From UBA6265 sp964526965 (lineage in GTDB: Bacteria > Chloroflexota > Chloroflexia > Thermomicrobiales > UBA6265), in NCBI GenBank assembly GCA_964526965.1, contig CAZGML010000004.1:47956-111955 (forward strand): 64,000 nucleotides of DNA. The letters run 5' to 3'. The notes under the pieces were generated by a model, which was not told the DNA's origin, made no database searches, and saw nothing but the letters and a program-made list of their open reading frames with translations. Every line of letters starts with the position of its first letter. Position 1 is the stretch's first letter. The position numbers and the translations under genes are program-made. This document shows positions 42,782 through 50,981 of this stretch, piece after piece.

Positions 42782-43672
42782 ATGAACTCTGGAATCACCG
42801 GTAACATGCGTCGATACGCATGGCTGTATGTGATGATCCTGCCGGTGATCATCTACCTGTGTCTCTTCGTCTACTACCCGTTGGTGCAGGGCCTCATCTC
42901 CAGTTTCCAGGAGACGATTCCGCTGCGTGGCACAACGTGGGTGGGCACCGAAAACTATGAGGAAGCGATCAACACGCCCCAATTCTGGCAAGTTGTACGC
43001 AACACCCTGCTCATTGGCGGCGGAATTATCCTGCTTGGCTTCTTCCCCCCAATCATCGTTGCGCTGGCACTGAACGAAGTGCTGAACATCACGTTCAAGA
43101 AGGTCGCCCAAACAACGGTTTACCTCCCGCACCTCTTTAGCTGGGTGGTTATTGCCGGCATGTGGATGTACATATTGGCGCCGTCTGGCGGCATTGTGAA
43201 CGAGACGATCAAGGCGCTGGGCGGCGAACCAATTCGCTTCTTTACCAGCGTTGGCTGGGCGCGCTCGCTCATGGTCGGCCTGCCGATCTGGCGCGATATG
43301 GGGTACTACGCCATTATCTATCTCGCCGCGATTACCGCTATCAGTCCCTCGCTATACGAAGCAGCACGTGTTGATGGCGCCAGCAGGTTTCAGCAGACCT
43401 GGCAGATCACGTTACCCCTGTTGCGCCCGACAATGCTCGTGGTGTTCATGCTGAACACGCTTGGGATGCTGCGCATTTTCGACCAGATATTCATCATGCG
43501 CAATAACGTGGTCAAACGCTACGTCGATGTGCTGATGACCTATGTTTATGACCTCGGTATTTTGCAAAACGAAATCGGCCTCGCCAGCGCCATCTCCGTG
43601 ATGGTTCTTGGCGCGACATTAGTACTCACGGCGTTCGTCTGGTGGGTAACCGGCTTTGGGAAGGAGGCGTAA
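42782..43672 (+). CDS. Carbohydrate ABC transporter permease 1 (LplB/UgpA-like)
   Basis: The 296-residue membrane protein has six hydrophobic segments and the inner-membrane permease EAA loop, here YEAARVDGASRFQQTWQITLPLLRP (about residue 195, split in family form EAA-x3-G-x9-I-x-LP). The N terminus has YAWLYVMILPVIIYLCLFVYYP and VQGLISSFQE, typical of LplB-type permeases. It pairs with the next gene as a heterodimer. A separate, shared ATPase must energise it, since none is encoded here. Confidence 0.93.
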   Translation: MNSGITGNMRRYAWLYVMILPVIIYLCLFVYYPLVQGLISSFQETIPLRGTTWVGTENYEEAINTPQFWQVVRNTLLIGGGIILLGFFPPIIVALALNEVLNITFKKVAQTTVYLPHLFSWVVIAGMWMYILAPSGGIVNETIKALGGEPIRFFTSVGWARSLMVGLPIWRDMGYYAIIYLAAITAISPSLYEAARVDGASRFQQTWQITLPLLRPTMLVVFMLNTLGMLRIFDQIFIMRNNVVKRYVDVLMTYVYDLGILQNEIGLASAISVMVLGATLVLTAFVWWVTGFGKEA

Positions 43673-43674
43673 CC

Positions 43675-44562
43675 ATGTTTGTGCGCACTACCCAACGCCG
43701 ACGTAACGAGCACCTGACCAAGGGAGACCGTTTCTACAAGGCCGTGGTCCTGATTTTCCTGCTGGGTGCGATGAGTGTGATGATCATCCCGTTCTGGAAC
43801 GTGATCGCCGTCGCCTTCTCATCCGCGCTCGGTTCTATGGAATCCGGCATCATCCTGTGGCCGCAGGACTTCAGTGTCGATGGCTTCCGGATCATCTGGT
43901 CGAATCTCGGCCTTGAGCGCGCGTTCCTGAACAGCGTCTTTGTGACTACCATTGGCACCTTCGCCCACATTGCCCTGGCGTGTCTCGCTGGTTACGTGCT
44001 TATCCAGAGCGATCTCCCGGGGCGGAAACTCATGGTGGTGTTCATCCTCGCAACGATGGCCGTTCCGAGTGAGCTTATCCTGATTCCGCTCTATCTCGTT
44101 ATTCGCAACCTGGGGCTCTACGACTCGTTGTGGGCGCTGGTGATTAGCGGCATGGTGAGCGGATTTAGCATTCTGCTCATGCGTAACTTCTTCGCTGGTG
44201 TGCCATTTGACCTGGCGGAATCGGCGCGTATCGATGGCGCCTCCGATTTCCATATCTTCCGCACCATTTATCTGCCGCTGGCCAAGGCAGGTATCGCGAC
44301 GATCGCGCTTTTCGAGATGGTCGGTCGTTGGAACATGTTCCTGCCTGTGATTCTGTATATCGCCGATCCGCAGAAATACACCTTGCAGGTCGTGCTCCGT
44401 AGCCTGGTAACCGAAAACCAGGGCAATAGCGGCACAAGCATGATCACTCCCAACGTGCAGATGGCCGGTATTCTCATCGCCATCCTGCCGCTGGTGCTGG
44501 CATATCCATTCATGCAACGCTACTTCGTGAAGGGCATTACGCTCGGATCGGTGAAGGAATAA
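43675..44562 (+). CDS. Carbohydrate ABC transporter permease 2 (YtcP/LplC-like)
   Basis: The 295-residue membrane protein has six hydrophobic segments and its own EAA-type loop, LAESARIDGASDFHIFRTIYLP. The N-terminal region KGDRFYKAVVLIFLLGAMSVMIIPFWNV and the LRSLVTENQG loop near the C terminus match the LplC/YtcP group. ATG 43675 is two bases after the preceding stop and follows AAGGAGG. It completes the transmembrane channel with permease 1. Confidence 0.93.
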   Translation: MFVRTTQRRRNEHLTKGDRFYKAVVLIFLLGAMSVMIIPFWNVIAVAFSSALGSMESGIILWPQDFSVDGFRIIWSNLGLERAFLNSVFVTTIGTFAHIALACLAGYVLIQSDLPGRKLMVVFILATMAVPSELILIPLYLVIRNLGLYDSLWALVISGMVSGFSILLMRNFFAGVPFDLAESARIDGASDFHIFRTIYLPLAKAGIATIALFEMVGRWNMFLPVILYIADPQKYTLQVVLRSLVTENQGNSGTSMITPNVQMAGILIAILPLVLAYPFMQRYFVKGITLGSVKE

Positions 44563-44570
44563 CTTTCGTT

Positions 44571-45947
44571 TTGACTGAGAACATCAAGCTCAATGTGCGA
44601 TTCGAACCAGATGAAGCAAAGGTTTGGAAACACATACCCTTCGAGATGCCGGAAGGAATTCAACAGTTTCATATCAGCATCAACTACAACGATCGCATCA
44701 GCTCCAACCCATTTTTGACGGACGGAAATACGCTGGATATCGGATTGTTCGACCCACAAGGTACAGAAAGCGGTAGTCCAGGGCTGCGGGGATGGAGCGG
44801 CAGCGTACGCACCGAAATCACGATCGATCACGAATGGGCTACCCCACCCTATCGCTCCGGCGATATCCAGCCGGGTGAGTGGAACCTGTTGCTGGGTGCG
44901 TACAAAACAAGCGGGAAAGGGCTCCGCGCAGACATCACGATTTCACTGAACACAACTCATGACCGGCCAGAAGTTCCACCCCTCCCGGATATCCTGGACC
45001 TCAATCGGGCGAAGCTCCCGCCTCCCGCCGAGCCAGGTTGGTATCGGGGCGACCTGCACATCCACACCGTCTACTCCGATGGCGATAGTTATCCGCACGA
45101 AATCGCGGCAGCGGTGTACGAGGCAGGGCTCGATTTTTACGGCATTACCGATCACAACCGGGCGCAGAGTCCGGTGCCGTTGGTGCCGCACGGAGATGGC
45201 TGGCCGGTGCTTGTACCCGGGGTAGAGGTCACGAGTTATGCCGGCCATTTCAACGTATGGGGTGGATCGGATCAGTGGTATGACTTTCGGGATTACTCTG
45301 CCGAGGGCCAACAGAAGGTTATTGATGCGGCCAAAGCCGATGGATCCCTCATCTCGCTCAATCATCCGAAGCCATTTGGCCCGATGTGGGATCTGCCGGA
45401 AGTGACCGGCTTTGATGCCATAGAACCGTGGAACGGCTGGTGGGGCGGACTCAACAACCTGGCATCAGGGTATTGGGCTGATCAGCTAAACCAGGATTCC
45501 GCCGACAAGTGGCATGTCGGCATATGTGGCAGCGATACGCACTTCCTGAAAGAGCCCGGCAGCCCGATGATTCCAGTGAGCAACGCCACGTTGGGCAATC
45601 CAACGCTGTGGATCCAGACCGACGAGGTACTGACAGACGACTCGATTCTGGATGCGATTCGGGCGGGTCGTGTGTTCATGAGCGAATCGCCGGCGGGCCC
45701 CGCTATTTACACACAACAGGACGAGGAAGTAATCTCGGTGCGCGTAACTGGAGCGCGAGAAGATGCCCTTATGGCAATCGGCGCCGATGGATACATCGGG
45801 ACGAAAGCGATCCCTTCCAACGACGCCTCAATCAGCTGGCCGATCGACGAAATCATTCCGGGCGGGGAGAAGTACGTGCGCTTCGAAGTCATGTCACCGG
45901 GCGGAATCGTACGCGCTCTCAGCAATCCGCTCTGGAAGCGAGGCTAG
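44571..45947 (+). CDS. PHP-domain CehA/McbA-type metallohydrolase
   Basis: The 458-residue protein has an N-terminal beta-sandwich of about 150 residues (VRFEPDEAKVWKHIPFEMPE, TLDIGLFDPQG) followed by a PHP metal-dependent hydrolase domain. That domain is marked by YRGDLHIHTVYSDGDSY, FYGITDHNRAQS, VPGVEVTSYAGHFNVWG, ISLNHPKPFGP and WHVGICGSDTHFLK. These His/Asp/Glu clusters bind two or three metals. The architecture matches CehA/McbA-family proteins that hydrolyse phosphoesters or carbamate-like esters. Translation seems to begin at a TTG eight bases after the permease stop, so it belongs to the sugar ABC operon and may process the imported compound, possibly a sugar phosphodiester. No signal peptide is seen. 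Confidence 0.85.
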   Translation: MTENIKLNVRFEPDEAKVWKHIPFEMPEGIQQFHISINYNDRISSNPFLTDGNTLDIGLFDPQGTESGSPGLRGWSGSVRTEITIDHEWATPPYRSGDIQPGEWNLLLGAYKTSGKGLRADITISLNTTHDRPEVPPLPDILDLNRAKLPPPAEPGWYRGDLHIHTVYSDGDSYPHEIAAAVYEAGLDFYGITDHNRAQSPVPLVPHGDGWPVLVPGVEVTSYAGHFNVWGGSDQWYDFRDYSAEGQQKVIDAAKADGSLISLNHPKPFGPMWDLPEVTGFDAIEPWNGWWGGLNNLASGYWADQLNQDSADKWHVGICGSDTHFLKEPGSPMIPVSNATLGNPTLWIQTDEVLTDDSILDAIRAGRVFMSESPAGPAIYTQQDEEVISVRVTGAREDALMAIGADGYIGTKAIPSNDASISWPIDEIIPGGEKYVRFEVMSPGGIVRALSNPLWKRG

Positions 45948-46387
45948 GCGTTCCAGTCGTCGTCTTCATCTTCCATGGCGATGACGAAATCGACGCCCCA
46001 CGGGTTGTCGCCGGGAGCCTGCGGGCCGCCCCAGAGCCCCATTTCTTCCTCGTCGCGCTGCGCGTATTCGACCAGTTGGGAGATAAAGGCATCCAGCTCC
46101 TGTTCCGGATCGTGAAAGCGGAAGCGACCGAGCTCCTCAAGCACAGTGGCGCCAGGCACGAACACTTCGCCGGAGAAAGCGATACGCTCCAGCTGCTCAA
46201 TACGGGCATCGTCATCTGGCAGTTGCGCAACGGCGTCCGCCAGCTCCTGCAAGCCTTCGGCGGAACGCCGGCTTCGCTGGGCGGCCTCGGGACCGAGTCC
46301 GAGCATATCCTGCATTTCACGTTCTCGCCTCCAGTCGGCAATGGCGCGAATCCGCTCTTCAATTGCTCGTTTTCCAATCGCGCTCAT
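45944..46387 (-). CDS. Acidic soluble protein of unknown function
   Basis: The 147-residue protein starts at ATG 46387 with an excellent GAGGAGGTGAGC ribosome site. It is largely helical (IGKRAIEERIRAIADWRRER, then QRSRRSAEGLQELADAVAQL) with a central FSGEVFVPGATVLEELGRF and a very acidic C terminus (VIAMEDEDDDWNA). No signal, membrane segment or metal motif is visible and I recognise no family. It overlaps the convergent PHP gene by four bases. Confidence 0.7.
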   Translation of the reverse strand: MSAIGKRAIEERIRAIADWRREREMQDMLGLGPEAAQRSRRSAEGLQELADAVAQLPDDDARIEQLERIAFSGEVFVPGATVLEELGRFRFHDPEQELDAFISQLVEYAQRDEEEMGLWGGPQAPGDNPWGVDFVIAMEDEDDDWNA

Positions 46388-46498
46388 GCTCACCTCCTCT
46401 GTTGTTCGGGATAGTATCACCGAGAACGCACCAGTTGGCATGCGTATCGATTAGAGCGATCCTTTCACGATATTCGCTTCTTCATTCGGGTGGGGAAA

Positions 46499-47446
46499 AT
46501 GCAGGCGATAAAGCCAGGTTCATCGTCACAACTTATGGCGTTTATCGCTCTTGCGGTCAGCATGGCCCTGGTGGGGACCAGCATGACCGCCAACAAGTTT
46601 ATTGTTGGCGAAGTGCCGGTGATGGTGGCAGGGTTTGTTCGGTTCGTAGCGGCGAGTGTGTTCATCATCTCCCTCACCCTGGTTATCGACAGGAAACTGC
46701 CGCAGCTGGACCGCCGCACTCAAATCACCCTGGCAGCACAGACCTTCTTCGGCTCATTCCTCTTTACGGTGCTGACGCTTTATGGCGTGGATATGACCAC
46801 CGCTATGGTGAGCGGAATCATCCTGGCTGCGACGCCAGCGGTGGTGGCAGTGATGTCCTGGATGCTGGGAGATCGACTCGCCCGCATCGCCTGGGTGGGT
46901 GTACTGCTCACCATCGGCGGTGTGCTGGTGGTGAACCTGCTGGGTACCCCGGATGATGACGTGGCCAGGCGGCCCATTCTCGGAGCGGTGCTCATCTTCC
47001 TCGCAGTTGTCAGCGAGGCGGCCTACACCATGTTCGCCCGCCTGATCGCCGGGAACGCATCAGCCCTTGGAATCACGAGCTGGTACTCGATGTACGGTGC
47101 AATCATGTTCCTGCCGTTTGCATTGTGGTCGGTACGGGATTTTGATCTCGGCACAATCCCGACGTCCGCATGGACCGCCATGGTCTACATGGGCGCGGTG
47201 CCTGGCGCGCTTGCCGTGCTGCTCTGGTTCTATGGATTGCGCGAGGTACCGGCCAGCATCGCCGGTGCGTTCACCGGGGCGATGCCTATCTCTGCTGTGC
47301 TCAGCGCCTGGCTGGTGCTGAACGAATCGATCGCCTGGCCACACCTCGTGGGAATGGCGTTGATTATGCTCGGAATTGTGATGGTCGCGCGCTCACGTGG
47401 TCGCGTTGTTGCGCGCGACAACCTCCTCACCCGCCTCGATGGGTAA
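46499..47446 (+). CDS. EamA family (DMT superfamily) transporter
   Basis: The 315-residue membrane protein has ten hydrophobic helices in two EamA repeats. The first starts MAFIALAVSMALVGTSMTANKF and includes LSFFGSFLFTV-like helices and VSGIILAATPAVVAVMSWML. The second includes LIFLAVVSEAAYTMFARLI, MGAVPGALAVLLWFYGLREV and SIAGAFTGAMPISAVLSAW. Such proteins export amino acids or metabolites; the substrate is not predictable. ATG 46499 is used, with an in-frame GTG at 46490. Its 3' end overlaps the convergent cysQ-like gene by 54 bases. Confidence 0.92.
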   Translation: MQAIKPGSSSQLMAFIALAVSMALVGTSMTANKFIVGEVPVMVAGFVRFVAASVFIISLTLVIDRKLPQLDRRTQITLAAQTFFGSFLFTVLTLYGVDMTTAMVSGIILAATPAVVAVMSWMLGDRLARIAWVGVLLTIGGVLVVNLLGTPDDDVARRPILGAVLIFLAVVSEAAYTMFARLIAGNASALGITSWYSMYGAIMFLPFALWSVRDFDLGTIPTSAWTAMVYMGAVPGALAVLLWFYGLREVPASIAGAFTGAMPISAVLSAWLVLNESIAWPHLVGMALIMLGIVMVARSRGRVVARDNLLTRLDG

Positions 47447-48340
47447 GTCGTCTGCTGGATCCGGGCTCGGTGGCTCATCGCGCAGGAAGGGGCGCATGGC
47501 TGTCAGTACCTGTTCATGAATCTGCGGGTCGGCCGTTATCAACAACCCGCCGCTGAAATGCGTGTTCCTCTTGTTGTAGAGATGCCTGCGCCCGTACAGA
47601 TCGGTATACACACCACCGGCCTCATTGATGATGAGATCCGGAGCGGCGAGATCCCACTCCTGGCCTGGAGACGTTCCCGGTGGCTGCGGGAACCCGATAA
47701 AGACATCGTAATACCGTTGGGTGTGATCCCAGGCGCGTGCCTGCGTACCGACTTTCATCTCCTCGGGCTCGGCTGCACCGAATTGCTTCGCGACCGCCTT
47801 CACGGCCGGCTCAGCGCCTTCCGCAATGTAATACACGCTTGTAACGATGCGAGGCGGAGTTAGCGACGGCGAAATCTGGAAGGGCTCCCACTTGCCTCCA
47901 TCGCGCCTCCACGCGCCATGCCCCTTAATGGCCGCATGCATCAGGCCCGTAGTCGGCTGCAGGGTGACGCCAACCTCCATTTGCTGGTTTACCGCGAGGC
48001 CTATAAGCACATCAAACCGGCCGTTTTTGGCGATGAACTGCGCCGTGCCATCTATGGGGTCGACGATCCAAACACGCGGGTTCTTGAGCCGTGCCTCGTC
48101 CTTGGCACCCTCCTCTGTCAGGAATGCATCGTTCGGAAAAGCGCTGCCCAGTTGCTCTCGAATCAGCAGGTCTGCCGCGATATCGGCATCGGTGACGGGG
48201 CTATCGTCGTCCTTCTTGTACTCGCTGGCGGTGTGGTTGTTGTAGAAGTCGAGAATCACTTCACCGGCAGCATCGGCGGTTTCTATGGCGACGGAAAGCT
48301 CGCGGAACCAGGGTGTATCGGGAGAAACAGGCACGGACAT
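47393..48340 (-). CDS. Inositol monophosphatase/CysQ family phosphatase
   Basis: The 315-residue Mg-dependent phosphatase shows the family metal motifs: SPVTDADIAADLLIRE, LTEEGAKDE, the signature VWIVDPIDGTAQFIA, and the C-terminal GQEWDLAAPDLIINEAGG. Members dephosphorylate 3'-phosphoadenosine 5'-phosphate (CysQ) or inositol phosphates. The DPIDGTAQF loop and DLL-x-E arrangement fit either. ATG 48340 is preceded by AAAGGA; an upstream ATG at 48397 is in frame. It overlaps the EamA gene tail-to-tail. Confidence 0.88.
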   Translation of the reverse strand: MSVPVSPDTPWFRELSVAIETADAAGEVILDFYNNHTASEYKKDDDSPVTDADIAADLLIREQLGSAFPNDAFLTEEGAKDEARLKNPRVWIVDPIDGTAQFIAKNGRFDVLIGLAVNQQMEVGVTLQPTTGLMHAAIKGHGAWRRDGGKWEPFQISPSLTPPRIVTSVYYIAEGAEPAVKAVAKQFGAAEPEEMKVGTQARAWDHTQRYYDVFIGFPQPPGTSPGQEWDLAAPDLIINEAGGVYTDLYGRRHLYNKRNTHFSGGLLITADPQIHEQVLTAMRPFLRDEPPSPDPADDLPIEAGEEVVARNNATT

Positions 48341-48564
48341 GTGCACAAATCCTTTCGGGGGATAGATCTTATTGATGGTGCATACTAGTGATAACACCTT
48401 CGATGGAACAGCATATGCTATTGAGAAGTCTTAAGACACTTTGAATAAGTAGCGTTTTGGGCGGTAAGTCCGCTACGCTACAAGGAATCCTGACAGTGAT
48501 GTCACGTAACCGACGGCTCGCTGCGTGTCGATAACAGACCGCAGCATCAACGGGAATGGATGGT

Positions 48565-50735
48565 ATGGACACAACTCGCAATCGCAAAATGCTCAAACTT
48601 GGCAGCCTGGTAATCGGCGCGATTCTTGTCCTCGCCGCTTGCGGTGCTGATGACGACGCAGACCCAACGGCGACCGCCGAACCAGAAGCGACAACCCCGG
48701 CGGAAGAGATCATCGAACCCGAGGGTACGCCTGATGAAGAGGCAGTTTCCACTCCAGACGGGGAAGAGCCGGCCTCCACTCCCCCTGAAGACGAAGAAGC
48801 CGCTACGCCAGCGGACGAACCTGCAGTTGCCACTCCTGAAGAGGAGGTAGCTGTCGCAACGCCCGCAGAGGATGTTGCGGTTTCGACCCCGATGGACGAA
48901 ACACTTGCCACGCCGGACGATCCGGCCATCGCCACGCCAGACGAGGCAGTGATGGCTACCCCCGATGAGGTAGTGGCGATCTCAACACCGGTCGATGAAG
49001 AAGACATGGTGGGCACGCCCGATGCCGATACCATCATCGCCACACCCGCGGATGAGATGCTCGCGACCCCGGAAGAAACCATCGTCGCCACGCCAGACGA
49101 GGCAGTGATGGCTACCCCCGATGAGGTAGTGGCGATCTCNNNNNNNNNNNNNNNNNNNNNNNNNNNNNNNNNNNNNNNNNNNNNNNNNNNNNNNNNNNNN
49201 NNNNNNNNNNNNNNNNNNNNNNNNNNNNNNNNNNNNNNNTCGCCACGCCAGACGAGGCAGTGATGGCTACCCCCGATGAGGTAGTGGCGATCTCAACACC
49301 GGTCGATGAAGAAGACATGGTGGGCACGCCCGATGCCGATACCATCATCGCCACACCCGCGGATGAGATGCTCGCGACCCCGGAAGAAACCATCGTCGCC
49401 ACGCCAGACGAGGCCGTGATGGCAACTCCAGACGAACAGAAGGTCGTCGCGACACCCGGGGATGACGATGTTGCGTCTACACCAGTCGACGTCATTGTCG
49501 GTACACCGGAGGCCACTCCTGATGCGGTTGCAGACGCGGCGACTCCAGATGCTGATGATGTGCTTACAGTCGCGACGCCAGATGATTCCGAGCTAATCGC
49601 AACACCGGTCGACGTTATTGTCGGCACGCCGGAGGCTACTCCGGATGCGGTTGAAGACATGGCCACTCCAGATGCTGACGATGTGCTTACAGTCGCGACG
49701 CCAGACGACTCCGAGCTGATCGCCACACCGGTCGACGTCATTGTCGGCACGCCAGAAGCCACTCCGGATATGGTTGAAGATGCGGCGACTCCCGACGCTG
49801 ATGACGTGCTTGCAGTCGCGACACCCGAGGACGACGATATTGCGTCTACACCGGTCGACGTCATTGTCGGCACGCCAAAAGCTACTCCGGATGCGGCTGA
49901 AGATGCGGCGACTCCCGATGCTGATGATGTCCTCGCGATCGCCACGCCGGACGATGACGAGCTGATCGCAACGCCGGTCGAAGTTATCGTGGGTACCCCA
50001 GAAGCAACACCTGACGCGGTTGAAGACGTGGCTACTCCACAAACTGGCGATGTGCTTACAGTCGCGACACCGGATGATTCCGAGCTGATCGCAACGCCGG
50101 TCGAAGTCATTGTCGGTACGCCGGAGGCTACTCCGGATGCGGTTGAAGACGCGGCCACTCCGGACACCGATGACGTGCTCGCGATCGCAACGCCCGACGA
50201 CTCCGAGCTGATTGCAACGCCGGTCGAAGTTATCGTGGGTACCCCAGAAGCAACACCTGATGCGGTTGAAGACATGGCCACTCCAGATGCTGACGATGTG
50301 CTTACAGTCGCGACTCCGGACGACTCCGAGATTATCGCCACGCCAGTCGAGGTCATTGTCGGTACTCCGGAGGCAACGCCAGATACATCAGTCGATACCT
50401 CAGGTGGTCTCGATGACGTGGCCACACCAGGTAGCGCTGTTATCGATGCGGATGAAGACGCAACGCCAGACCTCTCGGCCGCCACGCCAGGAGAAATTGT
50501 AACGACAGCCGAGGATGCAGAAGCGACTCCAGATGACGACCTGGTCTCCCCCATCATGCCGGAGACCGGTGATGATGACGCGACACCAGCTGCTACGCCG
50601 GACGAACCCGCACAGGAGCAACCGGCACCGGCATGGGCCTACGCCCGCGCTGGCGACTACCTTGGATCACAAGTTGGAGACCTGGTTCCGGAGCTAACTG
50701 ACCCGGAAGAACCAATGGGAACTCCGGCAAACTAG
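48565..50735 (+). CDS. Highly repetitive acidic lipoprotein of ATP-D type repeats (crosses a gap)
   Basis: ATG 48565 follows GGGA by nine bases. The N terminus is a lipoprotein signal (LVIGAILVLAACGADDD), so Cys is the expected lipid anchor. The remainder is built of short Ala-Thr-Pro units rich in Asp, Glu and Val. First come irregular units, then 52-residue repeats around the gap, then eight 41-residue repeats (VIVGTPEATPDAVED, TPDADDVLTVATPDD). The C terminus is less repetitive (PAWAYARAGDYLGSQVGDLV). The frames on either side of the 100-N gap differ by one, which I attribute to the placeholder length. The product is probably an extended, acidic, surface-tethered stalk; binding of calcium or wall polymers is possible but not shown. 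Confidence 0.8.
48931..49397 (+). repeat. 156-base tandem repeat interrupted by the gap
   Basis: The unit at 48931-49086 recurs identically at 49242-49397, and another copy begins at 49087 and runs into the gap. The units encode 52 residues each. The copy after 49398 diverges. Confidence 0.93.
49140..49239. other. Assembly gap (100 N) inside tandem repeats
   Basis: Identical repeats on both sides explain why the assembly broke here. A true length of 101 bases, or 101 plus a multiple of 156, would restore both repeat phase and reading frame. Confidence 0.97.
49441..50390 (+). repeat. Eight imperfect 123-base tandem repeats
   Basis: Each unit encodes 41 residues containing V(D/E)VIVGTP(E/K)ATPD. 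Anchors at 49485 and 49608 are 123 bases apart, and eight VIVGTP copies are counted. The copies differ by scattered substitutions, mostly at third positions and Asp/Glu exchanges. Confidence 0.92.
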
Positions 50736-50746
50736 GATTCACAACA

Positions 50747-50824
50747 GCGCGCCCAATGCCCAAAAGTCGGGCGCGCACCTGTTTCAACGGAACAGCGCGA
50801 GGTGATCATGAGATCACCTCGCGC
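50747..50824 (+). terminator. Two consecutive hairpins after the repetitive lipoprotein gene
   Basis: The first hairpin has eight-base arms at 50747-50754 and 50769-50776. The second has thirteen-base perfect arms at 50795-50807 and 50812-50824 with a four-base loop, followed by TTTCGTG. The second is the likely terminator. Confidence 0.75.
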
Positions 50825-50981
50825 TTTCGTGATGATCACATGGAAATAGGCGATACTGTATCCAGAACTACATGTGGATGAGGGCATGCGGAGAGATTGC
50901 CCGCGGCTGCCTTATCCGGCGCGCACATCGCCTTTCCGAGTACTCAAGCACATCCATCCGATTAGAACAGGAAACCCTTAT

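Noticed and set aside
49140..49263. Apparent frameshift or split gene at the gap
   Set aside because: The shift equals the error from a fixed 100-N placeholder; identical repeats on both sides show a single gene.
48931..50390. Possible CRISPR array, because of regular repeats
   Set aside because: The repeats are contiguous in-frame coding units of 156 and 123 bases without unique spacers, and no cas genes are present.
49112..50557. A 481-codon open frame on the minus strand, opposite the repeat lipoprotein
   Set aside because: It arises because the antisense of Ala-Thr-Pro repeat codons has no stops. It has no ribosome site, no signal, and its repeats mirror the plus-strand gene, which has a lipoprotein signal.
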